Counted from the stretch's first letter, positions 53,184-62,015 are shown. The stretch: DNA of 64,000 bases from DAIMFL01 sp964372215 (GCA_964372215.1 CAYJQC010000003.1:124001-188000); one strand, 5' to 3'. The notes: generated by a model from the sequence alone, not told the origin. Numbers and translations are program-made.

Positions 53184-53314
53184 GCCGGCGCCGGCCGGGC
53201 GGACCGCGATGTGACGGCCGCCATCTGTAGCCGACGGGTGCGGCGGTGATAGGATGATTCTCCGATGCAGGCCGGCGCAGTGGCCCGGCCGCGGCAAGCA
53301 CCGCGGAGAGATCG

Positions 53315-54055
53315 ATGCGCGCTTGGATGGTCGCGATGATGGTGGCGCTGGCTACCCTGGCGGGCGGCCGGGCGATGGCCGATGACGGGCTGCAGGCCGA
53401 ACTGACCGGGGTGCTCGAGCGCTACTACGCGGCGCAGCGCGCCGGCGATTTCGACGCCTGGATGGCGGTCTGCTCGCAAGACTTCCGCGGCATGGTGGCG
53501 GGCGGTTTCTCGTCCGAGGAGGAGAAGCAGGCCTTCCTCGCGTGGCAGCAGAAGGCGACGCCCAGGAGCTTCCAGGTGCTGCACCTGGAATCGGGCGGGG
53601 AAGACGGCGCCGCCACCCTGTACACCGTCACCGACGGCCAGCGCCCGCCCGATTCCCCCGACGGCGAATGGATCGACGCCCAGGCCGAAGTCGACGTCTC
53701 CTTCGTGAAGGAGGCGGATGGCTGGAAGGTGGCCATGGTCATGGTCGGTACCGATCCGGCGTCGATCCAGCGCTCGGCGGACGACTCGTTCGAACCGATC
53801 GAGGCCTACGACACGGGGACCTACACCAATCTCGGCGGAAGGATCGTGCGCGCCGAGTTCCGCGACGACCACACGCTGGTGGTGGTGCGGCTCCTGGACG
53901 AGGAGGAGTTCGTCTACCTGCCGTCGCGCCAGGAGCTGGAGGAGATGGGCTTCAACCCCGACCTGCTGGTACCCCACGCCAATGTCGAGGTCGAGGGCCA
54001 CCCCCATCTCAAGGACAAGTTCAAGGTCTGGGCGACCGGCCTGAACGTGCTCTGA
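53315..54055 (+). CDS. Exported protein with an NTF2/SnoaL-like domain
   Basis: A 246-residue protein with a Sec signal peptide (about 1-22, ending at GGRAMADDG). The mature part opens with LTGVLERYYAAQRAGDFDAW, a typical NTF2-like/SnoaL helix, then the cone-shaped fold with FVKEADGWKVAMVMVG. A second part (about 165-246) includes IVRAEFRDDHTLVVVRLLDE and EFVYLPSRQELEEMGFNPDL. No catalytic residues can be assigned. It may be a periplasmic binding or stress protein. The Rieske-protein gene begins 132 bases downstream on the same strand. Confidence 0.72.
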   Translation: MRAWMVAMMVALATLAGGRAMADDGLQAELTGVLERYYAAQRAGDFDAWMAVCSQDFRGMVAGGFSSEEEKQAFLAWQQKATPRSFQVLHLESGGEDGAATLYTVTDGQRPPDSPDGEWIDAQAEVDVSFVKEADGWKVAMVMVGTDPASIQRSADDSFEPIEAYDTGTYTNLGGRIVRAEFRDDHTLVVVRLLDEEEFVYLPSRQELEEMGFNPDLLVPHANVEVEGHPHLKDKFKVWATGLNVL

Positions 54056-54187
54056 CGGTGCCGCGGGCGGCTTCGATCAACCCCAGAATACGTCAGGGGA
54101 TTGTCAGCGAAGGCAACGGGTTAGGTTGATTTCGCCTTGACCCGGACGGCGCCGCGCCGCAGGCTTTGCGGCGTTGGAGGACGCCCC

Positions 54188-55786
54188 GTGCCGGACGCCC
54201 TGGAGAACCGCTGGACCCACGCGATTGCACTGGCCGAGCTCGAGGCCAAGGGGCGCGTGGTGCTGCGCCTTGATGGCAAGCAGATCGCCCTGTTCGCCAC
54301 CGCCGAGGGCCCATTCGCCTGCAACAACCGCTGCCCGCATGAAGGCTACCCGCTGCGTGAGGGCAGCCTGGGCAGCGGCGCCGAATCCTGCCTGCTGACC
54401 TGCAACTGGCACAACTGGAAGTTCGACCTGCGCGACGGCGCCAATCTCTATGGCGGCGACCGGCTGCGGGTCTATCCGCTGCGCGTGGTCGACGGCGCGG
54501 TCTGGCTCGACCTCGCCGATCCGCCGCCGGCCGACCGCCGGGCGGCGATCATGGCCAGCCTGCGCGACGCCTTCGACGACGAGGACTACGAGCGCATGGC
54601 GCGCGAGCTGGCGCGCCTGCGGCTGGCCGGCGGCGATCTTGCCGCGGCGCTTGCCGCCGCCATCGTCTGGTCCCATGACCGGGTCGAGTTCGGCTGGACC
54701 CACGCCCATGCCGGCGCCGCCGACTGGCTGACGCTCCACGATGCGCCGGGCCGGGATGCCGAGGGCCAGCTGATCTGCATCACCGAGGCGCTCGCCCATG
54801 TCGCCCGCGACGTGCTGCGCGAGCAGCCCTATCCCTATCCCGATGGCAGCCTGCCCTATGACGAGGACGCCTTCGTCGCCGCAATCGACGCCGAGGACGA
54901 GCCGACCGCGAGCGCGATGATCCGCGGCGCGCTCTCGGCCGGGCTCGGCTTCGCGTCCCTGGAGCGCGGGTTGACCCGGGCGGCGCTGCTGCACTACGCC
55001 GATTTCGGCCATGCGCTGATCTATGTCGCCAAGGCCGGGCCGCTGATCGCGCGGCTGGGCCGGACGGTGGCGCTGCCGTTGCTGCTGGCGCTGGTGCGCA
55101 GCATCGTCAAGGCCAGCCGCGAGGACCTGATCCCGGAGTTCCGCGGCTACGCGCCGGCGCTCGCGGCATGGGGCGGTGCTGCCGCCGCGCCCGATTCTGC
55201 CGCCTATCGCGGCCTCAATGTCGAGCGCGCGCTCGCCCTGACCGCCGGCCATGGCGGCGCCGACCCGCTCGCGCTGTACGACGCGCTGCTCGGCGCCAAT
55301 GCCGGCAACATGCTGCGCTTCGACACCGCGATCCAGACCCGCGTCGACGGCGCCGCCAAGGACAACGTGGGCTGGCTCGACTTCACCCACGGCATCACCT
55401 TCGCGAACGCGGTGCGCCGGCAATGCCTGCGCATTCCCGAGCTGTGGCCCCAGGGCCTGCTGCAGATGGCCTGCTTCGCCGGCCGCAATGCGCGCTACGC
55501 CCGCGCCGACGAACCGCCGGAATGCTGGCAGGTCGACGACGCCGAGCGCTTCTTCGACGCGGGCATCGAGATGCTGTTCGACCACGGCCAGCCGGAACCG
55601 ATCGTCGCGGTGCATCTCCTGAAGACGACCCTGGCGGCGCGCGAGGAGGTGCGGGCGGCGCGTTCGCCCGAGACCGCCGGCGCGGTGCTGGCGGCGCTCA
55701 ACCGCTTCCTGAACTCGCCGCTGCGGCGCAAGCATGTGCGGCGCACCGCGCGCCAGGCGACCGCCTTCGTCGCGCTGGACGGTTAG
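54188..55786 (+). CDS. Rieske [2Fe-2S] protein with a large C-terminal domain of unknown function
   Basis: A 532-residue soluble protein. The N-terminal Rieske domain (about 8-105) has both cluster motifs: C49-P-H51 in NNRCPHEGYPLREG and C72-x2-H75 in LTCNWHNWKFD. The remaining 420 residues are mostly helical, with His-containing motifs such as FGWTHAHAGAADWL (about 165-178), LLHYADFGHALIYV (about 267-280) and WLDFTHGITFANAVR (about 394-408). They could bind a metal. They faintly recall questin-oxidase-like (Baeyer-Villiger) proteins, at low confidence. The GTG at 54188 follows GGAGGA. It is not a ring-hydroxylating dioxygenase alpha subunit, because no 2-His-1-carboxylate iron domain of that type is visible. 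Confidence 0.82.
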   Translation: MPDALENRWTHAIALAELEAKGRVVLRLDGKQIALFATAEGPFACNNRCPHEGYPLREGSLGSGAESCLLTCNWHNWKFDLRDGANLYGGDRLRVYPLRVVDGAVWLDLADPPPADRRAAIMASLRDAFDDEDYERMARELARLRLAGGDLAAALAAAIVWSHDRVEFGWTHAHAGAADWLTLHDAPGRDAEGQLICITEALAHVARDVLREQPYPYPDGSLPYDEDAFVAAIDAEDEPTASAMIRGALSAGLGFASLERGLTRAALLHYADFGHALIYVAKAGPLIARLGRTVALPLLLALVRSIVKASREDLIPEFRGYAPALAAWGGAAAAPDSAAYRGLNVERALALTAGHGGADPLALYDALLGANAGNMLRFDTAIQTRVDGAAKDNVGWLDFTHGITFANAVRRQCLRIPELWPQGLLQMACFAGRNARYARADEPPECWQVDDAERFFDAGIEMLFDHGQPEPIVAVHLLKTTLAAREEVRAARSPETAGAVLAALNRFLNSPLRRKHVRRTARQATAFVALDG

Positions 55787-57027
55787 GTACATGATCCCGG
55801 CTTGACCGGCCGGCGCTCCGTCGGCAGGCGCAGGGCGAAGAGCGTCGCCAGCACGCCGCCGAGGCCGAGGCTGGCGAAGGCCCAGAGCCAGCCCGTGCCG
55901 CCCGCGCCCGGGCCGCCGCCGGCATCGAGCAGCAGCCCGAACACCAGCGGCGCGACGCCGCCGGCGCCGAAGCCGAGGATCGAGCGCACCGCGAGCGCCA
56001 GGCCGAGGCTGCCGGGATCGACCGATTCCGTCATCGCGGTCGACAGGACGGGTGAGTCGCCGAGCGCGGAGAAGCCGTAGAGCACCGCCATGACCAGCAG
56101 CAGCGGCGCCGGCCCGCCGGCCAGCACTGCGATCGAGAACGAGCAGGCGGCGCCGGCGATGCCGAGCGTCACCAGCATCGCCTTGCGGCCGAAGCGGTCG
56201 GAGGCGCCGCCGACCACGAACGACGCGAAGGCGCCCGACAAGTGAATGGCGGCGGCGACCGCGAGCCCGATCGTCGCCGCGCTCCACGACGTCCGCTCGG
56301 TCAGGGCCGGCGACAGGAAGGCCGGCATCCAGGCCCACATGCCCAAGAGCTCCCAGCAATGGGCCGTGTAGCCCAGGGTGAGCAGCAGCGAGCGGCGGTC
56401 GGCCAGGAAGCGCAGCGCCATCGGCGACACGCCGCCGTGGCGCGGCGCGATCACGTTGGGGCGGCGGCGCATGCCGATCGCGGCGGCCAGCGCCCCGAAG
56501 ACCGGTCCGGCGGCGCAGACCAGGAAGGCGGTCTCGTAGCCGATCCGCGCGGCCAGCGCGGTCGAGATCGCGATCGAGCCGAAATAGCCGAGCGAGGCGG
56601 CGGCGAGCAGCCAGCCGATCGCGGCGCCGCGCTGATGCTGGGCCGTGCCCTGGGCCACCAGCATGATCGCCGGGGTGTAGGTGCCGCCCTGGGCCAGGCC
56701 GACGATGCTGAACAGCAGCAGGCCGCTGTCATAGGAACGGGCGAAGACCGCGAAGCCGAGAGTGGCGAGCGCGGCGATCCAGCTCGACCAGATCAGCACC
56801 CGCTTGGCGCCGAGATGGTCGGCCAGCCAGGAGGTGGCGACCAGCGAGATGGCGTAGCAGATGTTGAACGCCGACTGGATCGAGCCGGCCTCGCCCGAGC
56901 TCATCTGCCAGCCCGCCATCACCATCGGCAGGGCGCCAGCATACATCATGAAGGCGAGCGAGGCGCCGAAGCGGTTGGCGTGGAGCAGGAAAAGCCAGCG
57001 CGAGCTTCTCGCCGACGGAGCTGACAC
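55783..57027 (-). CDS. MFS transporter
   Basis: A 414-residue membrane protein with about 12 hydrophobic segments and the major facilitator loop motifs ADHLGAKRVLIW (after helix 2) and SDRFGRKAMLVTLGIAG (after helix 8). It resembles the nitrate/cyanate-type or general MFS_1 group. The direction and substrate cannot be read. The GTG at 57027 follows GAGGCC. A longer frame upstream is only a shadow of the neighbouring gene. The stop overlaps the end of the Rieske gene on the other strand by four bases. Confidence 0.88.
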   Translation of the reverse strand: MSAPSARSSRWLFLLHANRFGASLAFMMYAGALPMVMAGWQMSSGEAGSIQSAFNICYAISLVATSWLADHLGAKRVLIWSSWIAALATLGFAVFARSYDSGLLLFSIVGLAQGGTYTPAIMLVAQGTAQHQRGAAIGWLLAAASLGYFGSIAISTALAARIGYETAFLVCAAGPVFGALAAAIGMRRRPNVIAPRHGGVSPMALRFLADRRSLLLTLGYTAHCWELLGMWAWMPAFLSPALTERTSWSAATIGLAVAAAIHLSGAFASFVVGGASDRFGRKAMLVTLGIAGAACSFSIAVLAGGPAPLLLVMAVLYGFSALGDSPVLSTAMTESVDPGSLGLALAVRSILGFGAGGVAPLVFGLLLDAGGGPGAGGTGWLWAFASLGLGGVLATLFALRLPTERRPVKPGSCT

Positions 57028-57120
57028 CCTGGCCTCAGGATCTCGTGAGCGGTACGCGCCGCATTGTGCCGCCGCCGGCACGCCGGCGCCAGCAGCCGAT
57101 GCGCAGCCGGCGCCCGTCCG

Positions 57121-57177
57121 CTGGATTACTGCCCGCTGGATTACTGCCCGCTGGACTACTGCCCGCTGGACTACTGG
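57121..57177. repeat. 15-bp tandem repeat, almost four copies
   Basis: Units at 57121-57135, 57136-57150, 57151-57165 and a partial unit at 57166-57177 share CTGGAYTACTGCCCG. The first two carry T and the last two carry C at the variable position. The last unit runs into the stop codon of the saccharopine-dehydrogenase-like gene. The array fills the space between that stop and the MFS gene start. It is too short and too simple for CRISPR. Confidence 0.85.
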
Positions 57178-58247
57178 TAGTGGCGGCCGAAGCGGTTGGC
57201 CAGGAAATCGTCGAGCTTCGCCTGCTCCTGGTGCACGAAGCCGGACTTCGGCAGCTTGCCGTCGCGGTGCAGGTCGACCATGGCGCAGATTCCAGCGGCG
57301 GTGGTGATCTGGATCGCGCTCATCAGCTTGCCGCCGATCTCCTTGGCATAGATCTTCTTGGCGTAGGTCTGCTGGGTCAGGCGCTTCTCGCGCATGCCGC
57401 TGACCGTCACGAAGATCAGCACCACGTCCTGCAGCGTGATCGGCACCGAGGTCTCCAGGATGTCCTTGAGCAGGTCGCGCCGGTCGCGCAGGCGCAGGTC
57501 CTCGAGCAGCAGCTTCATGATGTCGCAATGGCCGGGATAGCGCACGGTCTTGTAGTTGAGGCTCTTCACCCGCCCGGCCAGCGTGTCGCACAGGGTGCCG
57601 AGCCCGCCCGAGGTGTTGAACGCCTCGTAGTCGACGCCGTCGAGCGAGAAGCTCTCGAGACCCTCCATCGGCATGACCTCGATCTGCTCGCCCTCGTAGA
57701 TCGCCTCGCAGGGGTTGCAGTACTCGTTGATCAGGCCGTCGGTGCTCCAGGTCAAGTTGTACTTGAGGCCGTTCACGGGATATTGGGGCAGGGCGCCGAC
57801 CCGCATATGCACCTCGCGCAAGCTGTCGAAATGCTGCGCCAGGTCGTTGGCGACGATCGAGATGAAACCGGGGGCCAGGCCGCATTGCGGCGCGAAGGCG
57901 ACCGGCGCGCCGTCCGACACCGACTTCACGGCGCGGGTGGTCTCGACGTCCTCGGTCAGGTCGAAGTAATGGGCGCCGACCTTGCGCGCGACCTTGGCGA
58001 CGGTCGGGTTCAGGAAGAACGGCAGGGCGCTCACCATGACGTCGTGGCCCTTCGCGGCCTTCTCGAGCGCCGCGGCGTCCGCCAGGTCGACCTGGACGTG
58101 GCGCGCCTTGGCCGGGTCGACCATGGCCAGGAAGGCCGGGTCGCGGTCGGCGACGGTGAGCTGGTAGTGGCCGGTCGATCCCAGCATGTCGACGATGGCG
58201 CCGCCGATCTTGCCGGCGCCGAGCACAAGGAGCCTGGTCATGGACAT
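57171..58247 (-). CDS. Saccharopine dehydrogenase/lysine 6-dehydrogenase-like oxidoreductase
   Basis: A 358-residue NAD(P)-dependent enzyme with the N-terminal Rossmann motif VLGAGKIGGAIVDML and GAHYFDLTEDVETTRAV. The substrate region includes APQCGLAPGFISIVANDLA and YCNPCEAIYEGEQIEVMPME, matching the saccharopine-dehydrogenase C-terminal family and L-lysine 6-dehydrogenases. It probably oxidises or reduces a lysine- or saccharopine-like amino acid. The divergent Lrp/AsnC-type gene 177 bases away suggests amino-acid-responsive control. Confidence 0.87.
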   Translation of the reverse strand: MSMTRLLVLGAGKIGGAIVDMLGSTGHYQLTVADRDPAFLAMVDPAKARHVQVDLADAAALEKAAKGHDVMVSALPFFLNPTVAKVARKVGAHYFDLTEDVETTRAVKSVSDGAPVAFAPQCGLAPGFISIVANDLAQHFDSLREVHMRVGALPQYPVNGLKYNLTWSTDGLINEYCNPCEAIYEGEQIEVMPMEGLESFSLDGVDYEAFNTSGGLGTLCDTLAGRVKSLNYKTVRYPGHCDIMKLLLEDLRLRDRRDLLKDILETSVPITLQDVVLIFVTVSGMREKRLTQQTYAKKIYAKEIGGKLMSAIQITTAAGICAMVDLHRDGKLPKSGFVHQEQAKLDDFLANRFGRHYQ

Positions 58248-58344
58248 GAACTTTCTGTCTGCGGGGACCGGCGCCGGGATCGGCGGCCGGCCGGATTGCT
58301 AAAGCGAGGGGTCAATGCTAGCAACGGGCGGGGCCGGTCTGAAG

Positions 58345-58415
58345 CCGGCGAAATGCCGGCTCGCCCGGCGAAACGCCGGCATTCCGCCGGCCGACCCCTG
58401 GGAAACGCCGGCGGC
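58345..58415. promoter_or_regulatory. Repeated GCCGGC-flanked motifs in the divergent lysDH/lrp gap (candidate Lrp-type operators)
   Basis: CCGGCGAAATGCCGGC (58345-58360) and CCGGCGAAACGCCGGC (58365-58380) differ at one base and are spaced 20 bases apart, two helical turns. A third half-matching copy (GGAAACGCCGGC, 58401-58412) follows. The phasing and location between the regulator and the enzyme gene suit Lrp/AsnC octamer binding. The assignment is pattern-based. Confidence 0.5.
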
Positions 58416-58424
58416 AGCGGAATC

Positions 58425-58868
58425 ATGGCCAAGCGCGCCCTCGACGACATCGACCGCCGACTCGTCTCGGCCCTGAGCGCCAATGCGCGCCAGCCGGCGG
58501 CGCTGCTCGCGCGCCGGCTCGGCCTGTCCAGGAGCGCGGTGCAGGAACGGCTGAAGCGCCTGGAGCGCGACCGGGTGATCCTCGGCTACACCGTGACCCT
58601 GGGCGACGACCAGCCCAAGGCGGGGGTCAGCGCCCAGGTCATGCTGACCCTCGAGCCGAAGCTGCAGGACCGGGCGGTCGATGCCCTGCGCGGCCTGCCG
58701 GAGGTGAAAAGCGCCCACACCGTCTCCGGCCAGTACGACCTGGTGGCCGAGGTGACGGCCGAGCATGCCGAGGCGCTCGACGCGGTGCTGACCCGCATCG
58801 GCAAGCTGCCGGGGGTGACGCGCACCACCTCGTCGATCCTGCTGTCGGTGAAGTTCCAGCGGCGGTGA
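58425..58868 (+). CDS. Lrp/AsnC-family transcriptional regulator
   Basis: A 147-residue regulator. The N-terminal HTH (about 4-60) reads LDDIDRRLVSALSANARQPA and LARRLGLSRSAVQERLKRLE. The C-terminal RAM/ligand-binding domain (about 70-147) includes VSGQYDLVAEVTAEHAEALD and PGVTRTTSSILLSVKF. It is transcribed away from the saccharopine-dehydrogenase-like gene and probably controls it and itself in response to an amino acid. The start has ATG in an AATCATGG context. The long upstream frame is antisense shadow. Confidence 0.92.
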   Translation: MAKRALDDIDRRLVSALSANARQPAALLARRLGLSRSAVQERLKRLERDRVILGYTVTLGDDQPKAGVSAQVMLTLEPKLQDRAVDALRGLPEVKSAHTVSGQYDLVAEVTAEHAEALDAVLTRIGKLPGVTRTTSSILLSVKFQRR

Positions 58869-58893
58869 CGCCGGATCGGCGCGCGGCCTGTGC

Positions 58894-59340
58894 TCAATCC
58901 GTGCCGGTCGGCGGGGTCCGGTAGCTGACCGCCAGGCGATTCCAGGAATTGATCAGCGCGATGGCGAAGGTGAGGTCGGCGGCTTCGCGCTCGCTGAAAT
59001 GTCGGCGCAACCCGTCGAACTCGGCGTCGGCCGCGCCGGATTCGCTCAACAGGGTCACCGACTCGGCCCACGCCAGGGCGGCGCGCTCGCGCGCGTCAAA
59101 GAACGGGGACTCCCGCCAAGCGACCAGCCCATCGATCCGGGCATCCTTCTCACCCGCCTGTCGCAGTTTCCGGGCATGCATGTCGATGCAGAAGGCGCAG
59201 CCGTTGATCTGCGACGTCCGCAGCTTCACCAGTTCGAGCAGCCGGTGGTCGAGGCCGCAGCCTTCGATGTAGCTGTCGAAATCCAGCATCGCCCGATATC
59301 CGCCGGGCGACAGTTTGGCGTACTCGCCTCTCGACTGCAT
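58894..59340 (-). CDS. Carboxymuconolactone decarboxylase family (AhpD-like) protein
   Basis: A 148-residue protein with the AhpD/CMD core. LVKLRTSQINGCAFCIDMHA holds the redox CxxC (C48, C51) and H55. ARKLRQAGEKDARIDGL and AALAWAESVTLLSES are typical of the family. Members work as peroxidatic or disulfide reductases with a proton relay. It is convergent with the Lrp gene and lies 90 bases ahead of nothing obviously related. A protective role against peroxides is plausible. Confidence 0.9.
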   Translation of the reverse strand: MQSRGEYAKLSPGGYRAMLDFDSYIEGCGLDHRLLELVKLRTSQINGCAFCIDMHARKLRQAGEKDARIDGLVAWRESPFFDARERAALAWAESVTLLSESGAADAEFDGLRRHFSEREAADLTFAIALINSWNRLAVSYRTPPTGTD

Positions 59341-59430
59341 CGCTGTTCCTCTGTTGGGGCGCGCCGCGCGCTATGTCACAGGAATCGCGGCGAGTCGGCA
59401 AGCGCCGGCGGTCGACCGTGCCGCCACTGC

Positions 59431-60411
59431 TCAACGTGGATAGCACCCGGCCACGCGGGCGCGCTGGACGACGAGCGCCAGGATCATGTCGATGGTGGGG
59501 GTGTCGATGCCGGCCAGGTCGCCCATCTCGGCGACGGCGGTGACCAGCGCGTCGATCTCCATGGGACGGCCGATCTCGAGGTCCTGCAGCATCGAGGTCT
59601 TGTGGGCGCCGACATCGGCGGCCCAGCCGATGCGGGTATCGACGTCGACCCCGAACTTGACGCCGAGCGCCTCGCCGACCGCCTGGCCCTCGACCATCAT
59701 GCGGCGGATGACGGCGCGCGTGCCGGGATCGCCGGCGATGTCCTCGAGGGTCGCGTGGGTCAGGGCCGAGACCGGGTTGAACGACAGATTGCCCCACAGC
59801 TTGACCCAGATGTCGTCGCGGATGCGTGGGCGCACCGGCGCCTTGAACCCGGCCCCGGTCATGGCCTCGGCGAGCTTCGTCGCGCGCGGCGATTTGCCGC
59901 CGTCGGGCTCGCCCAGCATGAAGCGGTTGCCATAGGCATGCTGGATGATGCCGGGCGCCACCACCTCGGCCGCGGGGTAGACGACGCAGCCGATCACCCG
60001 CTCGCCCGGGATCAGCCTTTCCAGCCGGCCGTCGGGATCGAGGCATTGCAGCCGATGGCCCTCATGGGCACCGGGGAGCTTGTGGAAATACCACCAGGGA
60101 ATCCCGTTCATGGCGGTCACCACGGCAGTGTCGGGACCCAAGAGCGGCTGCATCGCCTCGGCGATCGGCGCCACGCCGTGCGCCTTCACGGTGACGATGA
60201 CCACGTCCTGGGGCCCGGCCTCCGCCGGCTTGTCGGTGGCGGCGACGCGGACAGTGTGCTCGGCGCCGTCGATCCTGAGAGTCAGGCCGTTCGCGCGGAT
60301 CGCCGCCAGATGCGGCCCGCGCGCGATCAGCGTCACTTCCTCGCCGGCGCGCGCCAGCTCGGCGCCCAGCAGCCCGCCGATCGCGCCGGCACCGTAGATG
60401 CAGATCTTCAT
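59431..60411 (-). CDS. 2-Dehydropantoate 2-reductase family protein (PanE/ApbA-like)
   Basis: A 326-residue NADPH-dependent reductase. The Rossmann motif GAGAIGG is at 7-13. The catalytic lysine lies in VIVTVKAHGVAPIAEAM, followed by MNGIPWWYF and the C-domain NLSFNPVSALTHATL. PanE makes pantoate for coenzyme A. Many paralogues act on other 2-keto acids, and the W-W-Y after MNGIP is non-canonical. The gene ends an apparent operon with the acyl-CoA ligase 10 bases upstream, which suggests a catabolic paralogue rather than panE itself. Confidence 0.87.
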   Translation of the reverse strand: MKICIYGAGAIGGLLGAELARAGEEVTLIARGPHLAAIRANGLTLRIDGAEHTVRVAATDKPAEAGPQDVVIVTVKAHGVAPIAEAMQPLLGPDTAVVTAMNGIPWWYFHKLPGAHEGHRLQCLDPDGRLERLIPGERVIGCVVYPAAEVVAPGIIQHAYGNRFMLGEPDGGKSPRATKLAEAMTGAGFKAPVRPRIRDDIWVKLWGNLSFNPVSALTHATLEDIAGDPGTRAVIRRMMVEGQAVGEALGVKFGVDVDTRIGWAADVGAHKTSMLQDLEIGRPMEIDALVTAVAEMGDLAGIDTPTIDMILALVVQRARVAGCYPR

Positions 60412-60421
60412 GCCGGCGTCC

Positions 60422-61954
60422 TCATGCGCTCAAGCCGAGGACCTTGGCGAGGCCGATGCGCTGCAGCTTGCCGGTGGCGCCCTTCGGGATCTCGGCCAGG
60501 AAGACGATTCTGCGCGGCACCTTGAAGTCGGCGAGCCGCGTCGAGACGAAGTCGCGCAGCTCGCGCTCGTTGGCCTCGCCGCCTTCCTTCAGCACCACGG
60601 CGGCGGCGACCTCCTCGCCCAGCTTGTCGTGGGGCAGGGCGAAGGTCACGGCCTGGCCGACCGCCGGATGGTCGAGCAGCACCTCGTCGACCTCGCGCGG
60701 CGAGATCTTCTCGCCGCCGCGGTTGATGATCTCCTTCAGACGCCCGGTGATGGTGAGATAGCCGTCGGAGTCGATCGCCCCCTGGTCGCCGGTGCGGAAC
60801 CAGCCGTCGGCGGTGAAGGCGGTGGCGTTGGCGGCCGGGTTCTCGAGATAGCCTGACGTGACGTTGCGCCCTCGGATCACCACCTCGCCGGTCGCACCGG
60901 CGGGCCGCGGGCGTTCGTCCTCGCCGATCACGCGGACCTCGGGGCCGGCGGCGATGCCGACCGAGCCCGGCTTGCGGGCACGCGGCGGCAGCGGGTTGCT
61001 GGTCATCTGATGCGCCGCCTCGGTCATGCCGTAGGACTCGATCACCGGGCAGCCGAAGGTTTCCTCGAGTCCCGCCATCACCTGGGGCGGCAGGGACGAG
61101 GACGAGGAGCGGATGAAGCGCAGCCTGCGCCGCGAGATCACCTCGGCATTGCGTGTCGAGCGGCCCAGGATCGCCTGGTGCATGGTCGGCACCGCGGTGT
61201 ACCAGGAGGGTGCCGCGTCATCGAGCCAGGCGAAGAACCTGAGGGCGTTGAAGCCCGGCGTGCAGTAGGTGCTGCCGCCGGCGGCGAGCGACGCCAGCAC
61301 GGCGGCCACCAGCCCGTGGATGTGGAACAGCGGCATGATGTTGACGCACCGGTCGGTCGGGCCGAGGCTCAGCACCTTGCCGATGTTGCCGGCGGAAGCG
61401 ACCAGGTTGGCTTGCGCGAGCGGCACCATCTTGGGCCGCGACGTGGTGCCCGAGGTATGCAGGATGAGGCCGATATCGTCGGCCTGGGCATAGCCGTCGC
61501 TCTTGGCGGCGCCGGGTGCCGCGTCTGATGGCTCCAGCGCGAAGCCGCCGGCCGGGCCATCCACGTTCGGCACCAGTTCGATCACCGGCAGCTTGCGGCT
61601 CGCCGCCACCGCGCGCGCCGGCGAGTCCATGCTGGCCTGGATCACCAGGGCGCGGGCGTCGAGGTCGCCGAGATAGAAATCGAACTCCTCCGCGCGATAG
61701 GCCGGGTTGAGCGGCGCGGTCACCGCCGCCGCGGCAACCGACAGGAACGCCGACGCCATCTCCGGGCCGTTCGGCAGGACGATGGCGACGGCGTCGCCGC
61801 GCCCGATGCCGAGGGCGTTCAGCCGCGCGACGGTGGCCGCGATCTGACGCGCGAGCGTGCCGTGGCTCATGGCGTCGCGCCCCGGCGCAGCCAGCGCCGG
61901 CCGCGCCGCGTCGGCCGACCCAAGCATGGCGGCAATCGTTCCCGTCGGCATCAT
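60422..61954 (-). CDS. AMP-dependent acyl-CoA ligase, oxalyl-CoA-synthetase-like
   Basis: A 510-residue adenylate-forming ligase. The AMP motif is LILHTSGTTSRPKMVPLAQA, followed by ESYGMTEAAHQMTSNPLPPR, GWFRTGDQGAIDSDGYLTIT and GRLKEIINRGGEKISPREVD. The A10 lysine is in KGATGKLQRIGLA. The MTEAAHQMTSNPLP and RKPGSVG combination is characteristic of oxalate-CoA ligases (AAE3/Pcs60 type), so oxalate or a related short diacid is the best guess. Start ATG 61954 has GGAGGA at good spacing. TTG 61972 is less likely. Confidence 0.88.
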   Translation of the reverse strand: MMPTGTIAAMLGSADAARPALAAPGRDAMSHGTLARQIAATVARLNALGIGRGDAVAIVLPNGPEMASAFLSVAAAAVTAPLNPAYRAEEFDFYLGDLDARALVIQASMDSPARAVAASRKLPVIELVPNVDGPAGGFALEPSDAAPGAAKSDGYAQADDIGLILHTSGTTSRPKMVPLAQANLVASAGNIGKVLSLGPTDRCVNIMPLFHIHGLVAAVLASLAAGGSTYCTPGFNALRFFAWLDDAAPSWYTAVPTMHQAILGRSTRNAEVISRRRLRFIRSSSSSLPPQVMAGLEETFGCPVIESYGMTEAAHQMTSNPLPPRARKPGSVGIAAGPEVRVIGEDERPRPAGATGEVVIRGRNVTSGYLENPAANATAFTADGWFRTGDQGAIDSDGYLTITGRLKEIINRGGEKISPREVDEVLLDHPAVGQAVTFALPHDKLGEEVAAAVVLKEGGEANERELRDFVSTRLADFKVPRRIVFLAEIPKGATGKLQRIGLAKVLGLSA

Positions 61955-62015
61955 CCGATCCGTCCTCCGCAATCCATTCTTGGTGTTCTCTGGTGGCTTG
62001 GTGTTCCCTGGTGGC

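Noticed and set aside
57121..57177. CRISPR-like array
   Set aside because: Repeats are contiguous 15-mers with no spacers, and no cas genes are present.
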